DNA from: an uncultured Alistipes sp.
GTDB lineage: Bacteria > Bacteroidota > Bacteroidia > Bacteroidales > Rikenellaceae
DNA length: 44,241 nt
Reading direction: 5' to 3'
NCBI GenBank assembly: GCA_947629705.1
Contig: CANREN010000014.1
Location: 1-44,241, forward strand
The notes under the pieces are model-generated. The model was not told the origin of the DNA and searched no databases. It worked only from the letters and a program-made list of their open reading frames with translations. How positions within the stretch are numbered: the first letter of the stretch is position 1; each line of letters starts with the position of its first letter. A program made the position numbers and the translations under genes. Shown here in pieces: positions 8,132-15,350 of the stretch.

Positions 8132-9442
8132 ATGAAACGAATCCTGCTTGCTCTGTGGCTGCTGATCGCGGGGCTCCCGGCCTCTCGAGCCGAAAATTAT
8201 CCCTATCGAAGCGATGTTTTGTGGGTAACCGTCCCCGACCATGCCGACTGGCTCTATGCGACCGGAGAAAAAGCCTCCGTCGAGGTGCAATTCTACAAAT
8301 ACGGCATCCCGCAAGAGGGCGTAACGGTCGACTACGAAATCGGCGGCGACATGATGCCGGCCGAGACCTCGGGTTCCGTGGTGTTGAAACACGGCCGCGC
8401 CATCATCCCGATCGGCACGATGAAGCAGCCCGGGTTCCGCGACTGCCGTCTGACCGCCGAAGTGGACGGAAAGACGTATCGCCACCACATCAAGGTGGGA
8501 TTCTCGCCCGAAAGGATCGTGCCGTACACGAGCCTGCCCGATGATTTCGAAACGTTCTGGGAGGCCAGCAAGGCCGAAGCGGCCCGATTTCCGCTGACCT
8601 ATACGAAGAGGCTCGCTCCCGAATACTGCACCGATGCAATCGACTGTTATTTAGTAAAACTCCAGCTGAATAACCGCGGACAAGCCATCTACGGCTATCT
8701 GTTCTATCCGAAAAACGCCCGGCCCGCCAGCTGTCCGGTGGTGTTGTGCCCGCCCGGGGCCGGCATCAAAACCATCAAGGAGCCCCTGCGCCACCGATAC
8801 TATGCCGAGGCGGGGATGATCCGGTTCGAGATCGAAATCCACGGATTGAACCCGACGCTTCCCGCCGACACTTTCGAGGAGATCAGCCATGCGTTCAACG
8901 GCCGCGAGAACGGTTATCTGATGAACGGTTTGGAGAATCGCGACAATTACTACATGAAACGGGTCTGTTTGGCCTGCGTGCGGGCCATCGATCTGTTGAC
9001 CTCGCTGCCCGAATGGGACGGGCGCAACGTCATCGTGCAGGGCGGCAGTCAGGGCGGCGCGCTGTCGATCATCACGGCCGGATTGGACGAGCGGGTTACG
9101 GCTTGCGTCGCCAACCATCCGGCATTGGCCGACATGGCCGGTTACAAGGCCGGACGGGCCGGCGGTTATCCGCATTTCTTCCGCGTCGAGGGGATGGACA
9201 CGCCCGAAAAATTGCGCACGATGGCCTATTACGACGTCGTGAATTTCGCACGGTTCGTCAAGGCCGACACCTATCTGACGTGGGGATTCAACGACAACAC
9301 CTGCCCGCCTACGACCAGTTATGCCGTCTACAACACCTTGACTTGTCCCAAAGAGGCATTGATTACGCCCATCAACGAGCATTGGACATCCGAAGCCACC
9401 GAGCGCGGCCATCTGGACTGGATTCAGCGGCATCTGAAATAG
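8132..9442 (+). CDS. Secreted acetyl-xylan-esterase-like (AXE1 family) hydrolase
   Basis: 436 aa. Probably removes acetyl or similar ester groups from plant polysaccharides or other sugars. Seen: a signal peptide (MKRILLALWLLIAGLPASRA, cleavage near 20), an N-terminal beta-sandwich-like region (about 25-125) typical of Bacteroidota members, and an alpha/beta-hydrolase domain with nucleophile Ser306 in GGSQGGA, acid Asp388 in WGFNDNTCPP and probable His427 in ERGHLDW. The AXE1/cephalosporin-C deacetylase call comes from the PPGAG oxyanion region and the CPP segment after the acid. No glycoside hydrolase or SusCD pair is adjacent, so the substrate is unknown. A weak promoter-like TATCTTGC sits at 8096-8103. 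Confidence 0.85.
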   Translation: MKRILLALWLLIAGLPASRAENYPYRSDVLWVTVPDHADWLYATGEKASVEVQFYKYGIPQEGVTVDYEIGGDMMPAETSGSVVLKHGRAIIPIGTMKQPGFRDCRLTAEVDGKTYRHHIKVGFSPERIVPYTSLPDDFETFWEASKAEAARFPLTYTKRLAPEYCTDAIDCYLVKLQLNNRGQAIYGYLFYPKNARPASCPVVLCPPGAGIKTIKEPLRHRYYAEAGMIRFEIEIHGLNPTLPADTFEEISHAFNGRENGYLMNGLENRDNYYMKRVCLACVRAIDLLTSLPEWDGRNVIVQGGSQGGALSIITAGLDERVTACVANHPALADMAGYKAGRAGGYPHFFRVEGMDTPEKLRTMAYYDVVNFARFVKADTYLTWGFNDNTCPPTTSYAVYNTLTCPKEALITPINEHWTSEATERGHLDWIQRHLK

Positions 9443-9490
9443 CCGTTGCATGCTCATATATAAAAGAGGTTAACCATATACCCTTCCGCA

Positions 9491-9574
9491 CCGAATCGAG
9501 TTAGCGGATGGGGTTGCACCGCTGCCGGTCGCGTTGCTCGCGGCAAAGCCGCGTTTGCAGACTTGACCCACCCC
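9491..9574 (+). repeat. Dispersed intergenic repeat, copy 1
   Basis: About 85 bp starting CCGAATCGAG and containing CGGTCGCGTTGCTCGCGGC and GCGTTTGCA. A second copy lies in reverse orientation at 14820-14900. A short hairpin (CGCGGC / GCCGCG) inside it is kept in the other copy through a G-U pair. Family unknown to me. Confidence 0.7.
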
Positions 9575-9588
9575 GTCTATAAACGGAA

Positions 9589-9625
9589 CAAGCACCTACA
9601 TTGCTGTAAGTGCTTGATTTTCTTT
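9589..9625. terminator. Bidirectional terminator hairpin
   Basis: CAAGCACCTAC pairs with GTAAGTGCTTG with one mismatch, loop ATTGCT. A T-rich run follows on the plus strand (ATTTTCTTT), which would end the esterase transcript. On the minus strand it lies just after tRNA-Val and can end that transcript too. Confidence 0.65.
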
Positions 9626-9626
9626 G

Positions 9627-9701
9627 TGGGAGCTGAGGGATTCGAACCCCCGACCCTCTGCTTGTAAGGCAGACGCTCTGAACCAGCTGAGCTAAGCTCC
9701 C
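9627..9701 (-). tRNA. tRNA-Val (anticodon TAC)
   Basis: 75 nt cloverleaf on the minus strand: acceptor GGGAGCT/AGCTCCC, D arm GCTC...GAGC, anticodon stem TCTGC/GCAGA with loop CTTACAA (anticodon TAC), and T loop TTCGAAT. Discriminator A; CCA is not encoded. Confidence 0.96.
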
Positions 9702-9727
9702 GTCTCTTAAAAAATGGCTCGGGACTG

Positions 9728-9735
9728 CAAAGGTA
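9728..9735 (-). promoter_or_regulatory. -7 element for tRNA-Val
   Basis: On the minus strand TACCTTTG, matching TAnnTTTG, about 27 bp before the tRNA 5' end. Confidence 0.6.
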
Positions 9736-9850
9736 ACGCATTTTCAATAAACACCAAATCTTTTTACGGATTTTTTTGTGTTCCTCTCCCGACTTCGCGA
9801 TTTTCCGTTCGTCGGTGCGTTACTCAAAAAAATTTTTTCGGACGATTCGG

Positions 9851-9928
9851 CCTCCTTGTTCGTTTCCTCACTCGGAGCTCTCCTCCTTGCTCGTTGCCTC
9901 ACTCGGAACCTTCTCCTTGCTCGGCCCC
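9851..9928. repeat. 31-bp tandem repeat between tRNA genes
   Basis: Units at 9851-9881 and 9882-9912 share CCTCCTTG(T/C)TCGTT and CCTCACTCGGA. A third, partial unit starts at about 9913. It lies in the 250-bp spacer between tRNA-Val and tRNA-Asn, which otherwise holds only the tRNA-Val promoter. Confidence 0.75.
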
Positions 9929-9951
9929 CTCTTGATGCAACCCTCGCGCAT

Positions 9952-10028
9952 TGGCGCCTGAACAAGGACTTGAACCTAGGACCCCATGATTAACAGTCAT
10001 GTGCTCTAACCAACTGAGCTATTCAGGC
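9952..10028 (-). tRNA. tRNA-Asn (anticodon GTT)
   Basis: Cloverleaf on the minus strand: acceptor GCCTGAA/TTCAGGC, anticodon stem CATGA/TCATG with loop CTGTTAA (anticodon GTT), T loop TTCAAGT. Discriminator G at 9955, and CCA is encoded (9952-9954), unlike the tRNA-Val next to it. Confidence 0.96.
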
Positions 10029-10060
10029 TTCGAATCCGGCTGTGTCGCCGACTCGGAGTG

Positions 10061-10092
10061 CAAATATAAGGCAAAAAATTTTTTATGCAAAA
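10061..10092 (-). promoter_or_regulatory. Promoter of tRNA-Asn
   Basis: On the minus strand, a -33 element TTTTG (10088-10092) and a -7 element TATATTTG (10061-10068) with exactly 19 bp between them. The start is about 25-30 bp before the tRNA. Confidence 0.75.
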
Positions 10093-10109
10093 TTTTTTGC
10101 GCTTTTTTT

Positions 10110-10931
10110 TCAGTCGGCCGGTGCCGGTTCCGCTCCCGAGCGCACGAAATGCAGCAGGGCCGCCGCCGTCTTTTCGGGTTCTTCCAAAAAGCCCATGTGC
10201 CCCGAATGCTCCAACCAGACGACCTCGGCCTCCGGATGTTCGGCGACCATCCGTTCGGCCGTCTCCACCGGAATGTACCCGTCCTTGCGCCCTAAAATGA
10301 AGCAGACGGGAACCTTCGTCGTCCGTAGCATTTCGTTGCGGTCTTTGCGGGCGATCATCCCGTTCAGCAGGGCGATGATCCCCGCATCTTCGGTTACGAA
10401 AATCTGTTCGGTCAGCTCTTCGATCGCATCCTGCATCCGCCCGCGGTTCTCCTCGGCGAATCCGGCGCTGGGGGCGATCCGCGACAGCAGCTCCTTGCGG
10501 CCGGACCGCACCGCTTCGATTTCGCGCCGACGGTTCTCCTGCTTTTCGGGCGTGTCGGCATTGGGGGTCGAACTGATCAGCACCAAGCCGTCGAGCAGCT
10601 CGGGATGACGCTCGCACAAGGCCAGGGCGACGTATCCGCCCATCGAATGGCCCACGACCGTGCATCGCCGGATGCCGAGCGCCCGAATGCCGTCGGCGAC
10701 GGTGTCGGCCAGAAACTCCATCGAGTGCATTTCGCCCTTCACGACCGAGATGCCGTGGCCCGGAAGGTCCATGCTCACCACCCTTATTTCTTTGTAAAGC
10801 AGCTTGATAAAGTCGTCCCATACGAGCATCGACTCGAGATAGCCGTGCAGCAGGACGACGCAGCGGCCGCCAATCTGCGAGTCGCAAACATGCAATGCCG
10901 TTTCTCCGGCCATGATGAATTTTTCAGTCAT
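10110..10931 (-). CDS. Alpha/beta-hydrolase fold protein
   Basis: 273 aa, cytoplasmic, no signal peptide. Seen: the oxyanion region [10 protein letters not shown] (about 25-34), MDLPGHG (about 54-60), the nucleophile elbow GHSMGG (Ser96), the acid in LGRKDGYIP, and the catalytic His in [12 protein letters not shown]. The fold is clear; the substrate is not. Relatives are annotated as MenH-like, BioH-like or haloperoxidase-like hydrolases. It starts 27 bp after dapF, so it is probably co-transcribed with dapF and perhaps rnhB. Confidence 0.88.
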   Translation of the reverse strand: MTEKFIMAGETALHVCDSQIGGRCVVLLHGYLESMLVWDDFIKLLYKEIRVVSMDLPGHGISVVKGEMHSMEFLADTVADGIRALGIRRCTVVGHSMGGYVALALCERHPELLDGLVLISSTPNADTPEKQENRRREIEAVRSGRKELLSRIAPSAGFAEENRGRMQDAIEELTEQIFVTEDAGIIALLNGMIARKDRNEMLRTTKVPVCFILGRKDGYIPVETAERMVAEHPEAEVVWLEHSGHMGFLEEPEKTAAALLHFVRSGAEPAPAD

Positions 10932-10958
10932 ATATGCGAGGTTGTTGGGGCCCGACGT

Positions 10959-11750
10959 TCATTCGATGATGCCGCTGAAGACCCGTCGGGCGGGGCCGGT
11001 CAGGCGGATATCGCGGTATCGCCGGGTGCCGTCGCAATGGAAACGGACGCTCAATCGGCCGCCGCGCACCTCGATGTCGAATGCGTGTACATCGGGTTGC
11101 AGCACGAAATGGGCGGCCAATGCGGCGGCCGCGGCACCCGTTCCGCAGGCGAGGGTTTCGTCCTCGACGCCCCGTTCGTAGGTGCGGAGCCGCAGTTTGC
11201 CGCTGCCGGACACTTCGACGAAATCGACGTTCGTTCCCTGCGGAAAGTGTTCCGCATCGGAGCGGATTCCGCGGCCGCGGCCGCAAACATCGACGGTATC
11301 GACGGCATCGACGAACTCCACGTAATGGGGCACGCCCGTGTTGAGCGACCAGCCCCTCCCGACCGCGCGTATTTCGGATACGGGGATCATCCCCAATTCG
11401 ATCTCGCCGGCCGGCCCGTCCACCCTCTGCAACTGCGCTTCGTGGGGGCCGTCGGTCGCTTCGAACCGGCAGGTTTCGCCACAAAGGCCCAGATGCCGGA
11501 CGAACAGGGCGAAGCAGCGGGCTCCGTTGCCGCACATTTCACCCTCCGATCCATCGGCGTTGAAATAGCGCATGATGCAGGTTCCGGCATCGCTGCGGGT
11601 GAGGGTCATCACTCCGTCGGCCCCGATGCCGAAATGCCGGTCGCACAATCGGGCGACCGTCTGCGGATCGGGACGGAACAGCTGCCCGCGATTGTCGATG
11701 AGGATAAAATCGTTGCCGGCTCCTTCGTATTTGGCGAATGCAATGGGCAT
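10959..11750 (-). CDS. dapF: Diaminopimelate epimerase
   Basis: 263 aa. Converts LL- to meso-diaminopimelate for lysine and peptidoglycan synthesis. Seen: EGAGNDFILID at the N-terminus, the first active cysteine in EMCGNGARCFA, the second in ACGTGAAAAA, and the NVDFVE motif. The frame is open to a GTG at 11768, but that codon overlaps the -7 box, so I start at ATG 11750 (PIAFAKYEGAG). No other lysine gene is adjacent. Confidence 0.96.
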   Translation of the reverse strand: MPIAFAKYEGAGNDFILIDNRGQLFRPDPQTVARLCDRHFGIGADGVMTLTRSDAGTCIMRYFNADGSEGEMCGNGARCFALFVRHLGLCGETCRFEATDGPHEAQLQRVDGPAGEIELGMIPVSEIRAVGRGWSLNTGVPHYVEFVDAVDTVDVCGRGRGIRSDAEHFPQGTNVDFVEVSGSGKLRLRTYERGVEDETLACGTGAAAAALAAHFVLQPDVHAFDIEVRGGRLSVRFHCDGTRRYRDIRLTGPARRVFSGIIE

Positions 11751-11767
11751 GGGGAAAGAAGATTTCA

Positions 11768-11775
11768 CAAAAGTA
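11768..11775 (-). promoter_or_regulatory. -7 element for dapF
   Basis: On the minus strand TACTTTTG, matching TAnnTTTG. It places the transcript start about 10 nt before ATG 11750 and so decides the start codon. Confidence 0.62.
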
Positions 11776-11828
11776 CCAAAATTATCCGTAAGTTCGGTCG
11801 GTTCGGGGAACGAAACTGCAAGGCGATA

Positions 11829-12428
11829 TCAGAATTTCAGTTCCAGCTGGCCGATCGTGTGATCGAAAGTCAGCCGATGGTGGGGCGTCAGACCGTATTC
11901 GCGAATGGCTATCCGGTGTTCGCGGGTGGGATAGCCCTTGTTCTGCTGCCAGCCGTACTGCGGATACTCCTCCGCCAGTCGGCACATGTATTCGTCGCGG
12001 TGCGTTTTGGCCAAAACCGAGGCGGCCGCTATGTCGGCGTATTTCCCGTCGCCCTTGACGATGCACCGGTAGGGAATGTCGAGCTGCGTTCGGAACCGGT
12101 TGCCGTCGATAGCCAAAAAGGCCGGCCGCACCCGCAACCGTTGCACGGCTGCCGACATTCCTTCGAACGAAGCGTTCAGAATGTTGATTTCGTCGATGCG
12201 GGCCGCTGCGACCGCTTCGACCCTCCACGCGACGGCTTCGCGTTCGATCACCTCCCGCAGCAGATCGCGGTTGCGGGCGGTCATCTGTTTCGAGTCGTTC
12301 AACCGGTCGTCGTGAAAATCGGGCGGCAGGATGACGGCGGCGGCGAACACGGGCCCCGCCAAACAACCCCGTCCGGCCTCGTCGCAACCGGCCTCGACAA
12401 CGGCATATTGATATTGAAGTTCCAACAC
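11829..12428 (-). CDS. rnhB: Ribonuclease HII
   Basis: 199 aa. Removes ribonucleotides from DNA and RNA from RNA-DNA hybrids. Seen: the active-site motif GCDEAGRGCLAGPV (about residues 14-27), LNDSKQM, and the further acidic residues in AIDGNRF and ASVLAKTHRDE. The frame is open far upstream (to 13475), but the -7 box at 12435-12442 and the family N-terminus show that translation starts at GTG 12428 or the TTG right after it. This non-ATG start is the main uncertainty. It is divergent from the membrane protein at 12531. Confidence 0.94.
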   Translation of the reverse strand: MLELQYQYAVVEAGCDEAGRGCLAGPVFAAAVILPPDFHDDRLNDSKQMTARNRDLLREVIEREAVAWRVEAVAAARIDEINILNASFEGMSAAVQRLRVRPAFLAIDGNRFRTQLDIPYRCIVKGDGKYADIAAASVLAKTHRDEYMCRLAEEYPQYGWQQNKGYPTREHRIAIREYGLTPHHRLTFDHTIGQLELKF

Positions 12429-12434
12429 AGCGAA

Positions 12435-12442
12435 CAAAGTTA
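12435..12442 (-). promoter_or_regulatory. -7 element for rnhB
   Basis: On the minus strand TAACTTTG, matching TAnnTTTG, 6 bp before the proposed GTG. The mRNA would have almost no leader. Confidence 0.55.
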
Positions 12443-12450
12443 ACGCTTTT

Positions 12451-12483
12451 TTGGTTCCGTTTCGACTTTTTTCCCTATTTTTG
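12451..12483 (+). promoter_or_regulatory. Promoter of the 12531 membrane protein
   Basis: A -33 element TTGG (12451-12454) and -7 element TATTTTTG (12476-12483) with 21 bp between them. It lies back to back with the rnhB promoter. Confidence 0.6.
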
Positions 12484-12530
12484 CCCGTAACCTCCGGCGG
12501 ATCGAACCGGAGGCGCATGCGGACAGACCG

Positions 12531-13550
12531 ATGAAACTGCAATTCGCCCGACAACCTTTCGTACCGGCTTTCCTGACGCTGCTTGTCGTATGCGTGATCG
12601 CCTTGTGGGGCGCCGCGCCTGCCGAGCCTTCTGCCGCAGGCGCGGCTGTGCACGCTTCGGAGCGAATCGGCGCAGGGACGGCTTTCGCTCTGCCGCACGA
12701 AATGCTCCTTCGGGTTCAGACGGACTGGCCCGGACTGGCCCGATGGGCGGCGTTGTTCGCTGCGCTCTTCACCGGCATCGTCGTCGGACGCATCGCCGTG
12801 AGAATCAATCTCTATGGGGTCAATACCTGTCTTTCGATTCCGCTGTTCGGCATGCTGGCCTGCTGTTTGGCGGGGCGCGGCGTCTCGCTGACCGTTTTTT
12901 GCGCGACGCTGTTGCTGGCATTCTCCGTGAAACATTTTTGTGCGGCATTCCGCAACGGGTACAGTTTCGACCGGTTGTTCCGGGCTTCGTTCTGTTTGGG
13001 TTTGCTGGTCTTGATCCAGCCTGCGGCTTTGCCGTTGCTGCTTCTGCTGCCGTTCGGCGTGCTGCTTTTCCGACGAACCCGGCGCGAAACCGTAGTCGCA
13101 TTGGCCGGTGTGTCGCTTGCCCCCCTGCTGCTGTGTTACGGCAACTGGCTGTCCGGAGGGTCGTTCGTCGCACCGCTCGTCGCCGTGTGGAACGATTTTT
13201 CCGGTGGCGAATTTTGTGCGTTGTTCCGTTCGGGCATGACGCCGTGGCTCGGAGTGGCAGGCGGGTCCCTGTTGCTGAATAGCTGCGGCATCGGTTCGAT
13301 CCGGGCCGATTTTTACTCCGTAGGCGCTCGGGCCCGCTATCTGCTTTCTTATAATATAGGTATGCTGGTGCTTTGCATCGCCTCGCTTTGCGGCCCTGCC
13401 GCTTCGACGTCCGATGCGGCCTGGATGGCCGTTCCGTCGGCTGTTTTGCTGCCTTTCTTTTTCGTGCGTATTCACGCGACCTTCTCGACGCTGCTCTATT
13501 TAGCGATTCTGGCAGTCGCTATGGCCGTTCTGTTCCTGCCGCTGGCTTGA
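12531..13550 (+). CDS. Multi-pass membrane protein of unknown function
   Basis: 339 aa. I do not recognise a specific domain. It has roughly eight to ten hydrophobic stretches, for example about 14-29, 72-88, 97-112, 150-182, 192-205, 235-250, 275-290 and 305-338, with charged turns between them (RRTRRE, RNGYSFDR). Charged or polar catalytic motifs are not evident. The composition is rich in Leu, Ala and Phe. A homologue of the uncharacterised integral membrane proteins found singly in many Bacteroidales genomes is likely. It is a single gene with its own promoter. Confidence 0.8.
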   Translation: MKLQFARQPFVPAFLTLLVVCVIALWGAAPAEPSAAGAAVHASERIGAGTAFALPHEMLLRVQTDWPGLARWAALFAALFTGIVVGRIAVRINLYGVNTCLSIPLFGMLACCLAGRGVSLTVFCATLLLAFSVKHFCAAFRNGYSFDRLFRASFCLGLLVLIQPAALPLLLLLPFGVLLFRRTRRETVVALAGVSLAPLLLCYGNWLSGGSFVAPLVAVWNDFSGGEFCALFRSGMTPWLGVAGGSLLLNSCGIGSIRADFYSVGARARYLLSYNIGMLVLCIASLCGPAASTSDAAWMAVPSAVLLPFFFVRIHATFSTLLYLAILAVAMAVLFLPLA

Positions 13551-13660
13551 GCGGCACCCCGACGCCCGATCAGACCGTTATTCGCATTCCGACCGGTTAA
13601 CAAAAAGTCGGAAGCATGTTCCGTATGGGCTTTTCGCCTTTTTTTTACTCCCGAAAATAC

Positions 13661-13700
13661 AATAATATATTGTAAGATTAAATAATATATTGTATTTTTG
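13661..13700 (+). promoter_or_regulatory. AraC gene promoter with two 14-bp operator-like repeats
   Basis: AATAATATATTGTA occurs at 13661-13674 and again, identical, at 13681-13694, a period of exactly 20 bp (two helical turns). The second copy runs into the -7 element TATTTTTG (13693-13700). The layout fits binding of a dimeric regulator, possibly the AraC protein itself, just upstream of the promoter. The sequences are seen directly; the role is inferred. Confidence 0.6.
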
Positions 13701-13756
13701 ACGTCGAAAAAGGAAAACCCCGCAGTTTTCCGGACTTCCGGCTTCGATCCAATTCA

Positions 13757-14692
13757 ATGAATCAGCATATGAAAAGTTCAATCAACTCATCCGTTTCCGC
13801 CCAGCAGCCGATGATCGTGAAGTACGTCGAGTCGGCTCACAACGGCATCCAGTCCCAGACCCTCGCCCGTTATGCGATCGGCTGCGTGCTGCGCGGCACG
13901 AAACACATTTACGACGGCGACAAGCGTCAGGTGCTCAACCGCGGCGACGTGTTCTACATGGGCGTCGGGCGCCATTACGTCGAGGACGTTCCCGACAGCG
14001 GTCAGCCCTTCGAACAGATACTGTTCTATTACACGCCGGCCGACCTGCAGCGCATCCTGCTCCATCTGAACATTACCTATGGACTGAACATTTCGAACGA
14101 ACACCTGTGCGAGCGGTGCAGCGGCCAGTCGCACGTCGCGATGCCGGGATGGAACGCCTTGCGCAATTTCTTTGCCAATACGAATAATTATCTGCGCGAC
14201 GAGGATTTCCGCCACGACGAGACGGCCGAAAACATCAAGATGACCGAATTGATCTATCTGATCGTGTCGCACGAGGATTGCTGCCTCAAAAGCAAGGTGC
14301 TGAACAATGCCGATGCCGCGAAAGAGAATTTCGAACAGATCGTTTACGATCACATTTTCAACGACGTCTGCATCGAGGAGCTGGCCCGACAGACCAACCG
14401 TTCGTTGACCTCGTTCAAAAAGGAGTTCAACCGGCATTTCCAGATGCCGCCGCATCGTTGGTATATCCGGCAGCGGTTGATGCACTCGCGGCTGTTGTTG
14501 ATCTCGACGTCGAAGTCGATTTCCGAAATCGGCAACGAATGCACGTTCCCGAACACGTCGCATTTTATCAAACTTTTCAAAAAGGAGTTTCGAATGACGC
14601 CGGCGAGCTACCGGAACAGCCACCTCGGAAGCCGATTGCAGCAGCCGCAGAAGGAGGCGTCCGACGCCGAATGGATGCGTGCGGCCTTGTAA
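13757..14692 (+). CDS. AraC-family transcriptional regulator
   Basis: 311 aa. Seen: an N-terminal cupin-like sensing part (about 20-130, with RYAIGCVLRGTKHIY and LNRGDVFYMGVG) and a C-terminal AraC DNA-binding domain (about 195-290) with two helix-turn-helix units: IEELARQTNRSLTSFKKEF and ISEIGNECTFPNTSHFIKLF, then the typical end FRMTPASYR. A Gln/Glu-rich tail of about 20 residues follows. An in-frame ATG four codons later is an alternative start. No metabolic gene is next to it, so the target and ligand are unknown. The upstream 20-bp-spaced repeats suggest autoregulation. Confidence 0.93.
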   Translation: MNQHMKSSINSSVSAQQPMIVKYVESAHNGIQSQTLARYAIGCVLRGTKHIYDGDKRQVLNRGDVFYMGVGRHYVEDVPDSGQPFEQILFYYTPADLQRILLHLNITYGLNISNEHLCERCSGQSHVAMPGWNALRNFFANTNNYLRDEDFRHDETAENIKMTELIYLIVSHEDCCLKSKVLNNADAAKENFEQIVYDHIFNDVCIEELARQTNRSLTSFKKEFNRHFQMPPHRWYIRQRLMHSRLLLISTSKSISEIGNECTFPNTSHFIKLFKKEFRMTPASYRNSHLGSRLQQPQKEASDAEWMRAAL

Positions 14693-14815
14693 GCGGCGGC
14701 TTTCGATTATGCCGTAATGAAAAAATATGGGCGGTTATTTACCTGTTTACGCCGACGGGAATCCAAGACCGTATCACCTTGCAGGCTCCGACAGAAGCAC
14801 CCGCCAAGGCAAGGT

Positions 14816-14824
14816 GGGGGGGGG
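14816..14824. repeat. G9 homopolymer in intergenic DNA
   Basis: Nine G at the edge of dispersed-repeat copy 2. Not in a supported gene. Confidence 0.8.
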
Positions 14825-14900
14825 TGAGCTTGCAAACGCAGCCTTGCCGCGAGCGACGCGACCGACAGCGATGCAAACGCATCCGCCGGCTCGATTCGGT
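14820..14900 (-). repeat. Dispersed intergenic repeat, copy 2 (reverse orientation)
   Basis: The reverse complement starts CCGAATCGAG and carries CGGTCGCGTCGCTCGCGGC and GCGTTTGCA, matching copy 1 at 9491-9574 over most of about 85 bp. It occupies the first part of the 658-bp gene-free stretch after the AraC gene; the rest holds a small-RNA candidate and the next promoter. Confidence 0.7.
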
Positions 14901-14981
14901 GCAGAATAGTATGCAGTTACCGAATTTTTAATAATAAATCGGCTCGATTCGACGAAAAATTCATAAGAATGTAGCAAAAAA

Positions 14982-15012
14982 TTTGTTTTTTCGTAAAAAA
15001 GTATTACTTTTG
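14982..15012 (+). promoter_or_regulatory. Strong promoter of candidate small RNA
   Basis: -33 TTTG (14982-14985) and -7 TACTTTTG (15005-15012) with exactly 19 bp between them, an ideal Bacteroidota promoter. The flanking DNA is very AT-rich. No start codon with a plausible gene follows. Confidence 0.75.
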
Positions 15013-15018
15013 TCAACG

Positions 15019-15112
15019 GAAAAGGTGGGAAATCCCACACTCTCTCATTAAACCTAACTAACCTAACCACGAGTTCCGATGCTGGGAAGCACCGGAACTC
15101 GACTTTTATATC
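15019..15112 (+). ncRNA. Candidate structured small RNA
   Basis: Between the promoter at 14982-15012 and a terminator-like hairpin lies about 95 nt with no credible reading frame. Seen: a small hairpin GTGGGA-AA-TCCCAC (15024-15037), a single-stranded stretch with the repeated CCTAAC motif (15043-15067), then a 3' hairpin with CGAGTTCCG at 15069-15077 pairing CGGAACTCG plus an inner TGC/GCA pair, followed by ACTTTTAT. This is the architecture of an independent sRNA or of an attenuated leader. I do not recognise the family. The alternative is a premature-termination leader of the coiled-coil gene downstream, which however has its own -7 box. Confidence 0.55.
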
Positions 15113-15247
15113 GCCCCCGTGCCGGCGGGCGCCCGTGGGACAGTTGGCGGCGCACCCGCCGCACTTCACGCAATCGGCCGCTGTCGAGTTTCGCCCTTTG
15201 TCCGCAACAGACGGTTGCAAAGTTCAGAAAAACAATAAAAATTTTCG

Positions 15248-15255
15248 TATCTTTG
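15248..15255 (+). promoter_or_regulatory. -7 element for the 15351 gene
   Basis: TATCTTTG, matching TAnnTTTG, about 90 bp before the proposed ATG at 15351. Confidence 0.6.
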
Positions 15256-15350
15256 CAGCGTAGCTTCGGCCTATTTTATAAAATATCGGACACAATGAAC
15301 CCGCCGGACGATGCTCCATCGTGCACCGTCCGATAAAAAACAAAAAACCT

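Noticed and set aside
10605..12443. 612-codon plus-strand frame opposite dapF and rnhB
   Set aside because: It lies antisense to two clear genes, has no family character, and long open antisense frames are expected in GC-rich DNA.
12429..13475. N-terminal extension of the rnhB frame
   Set aside because: It crosses the rnhB promoter and lies antisense to the 12531 membrane protein; RNase HII proteins do not have it.
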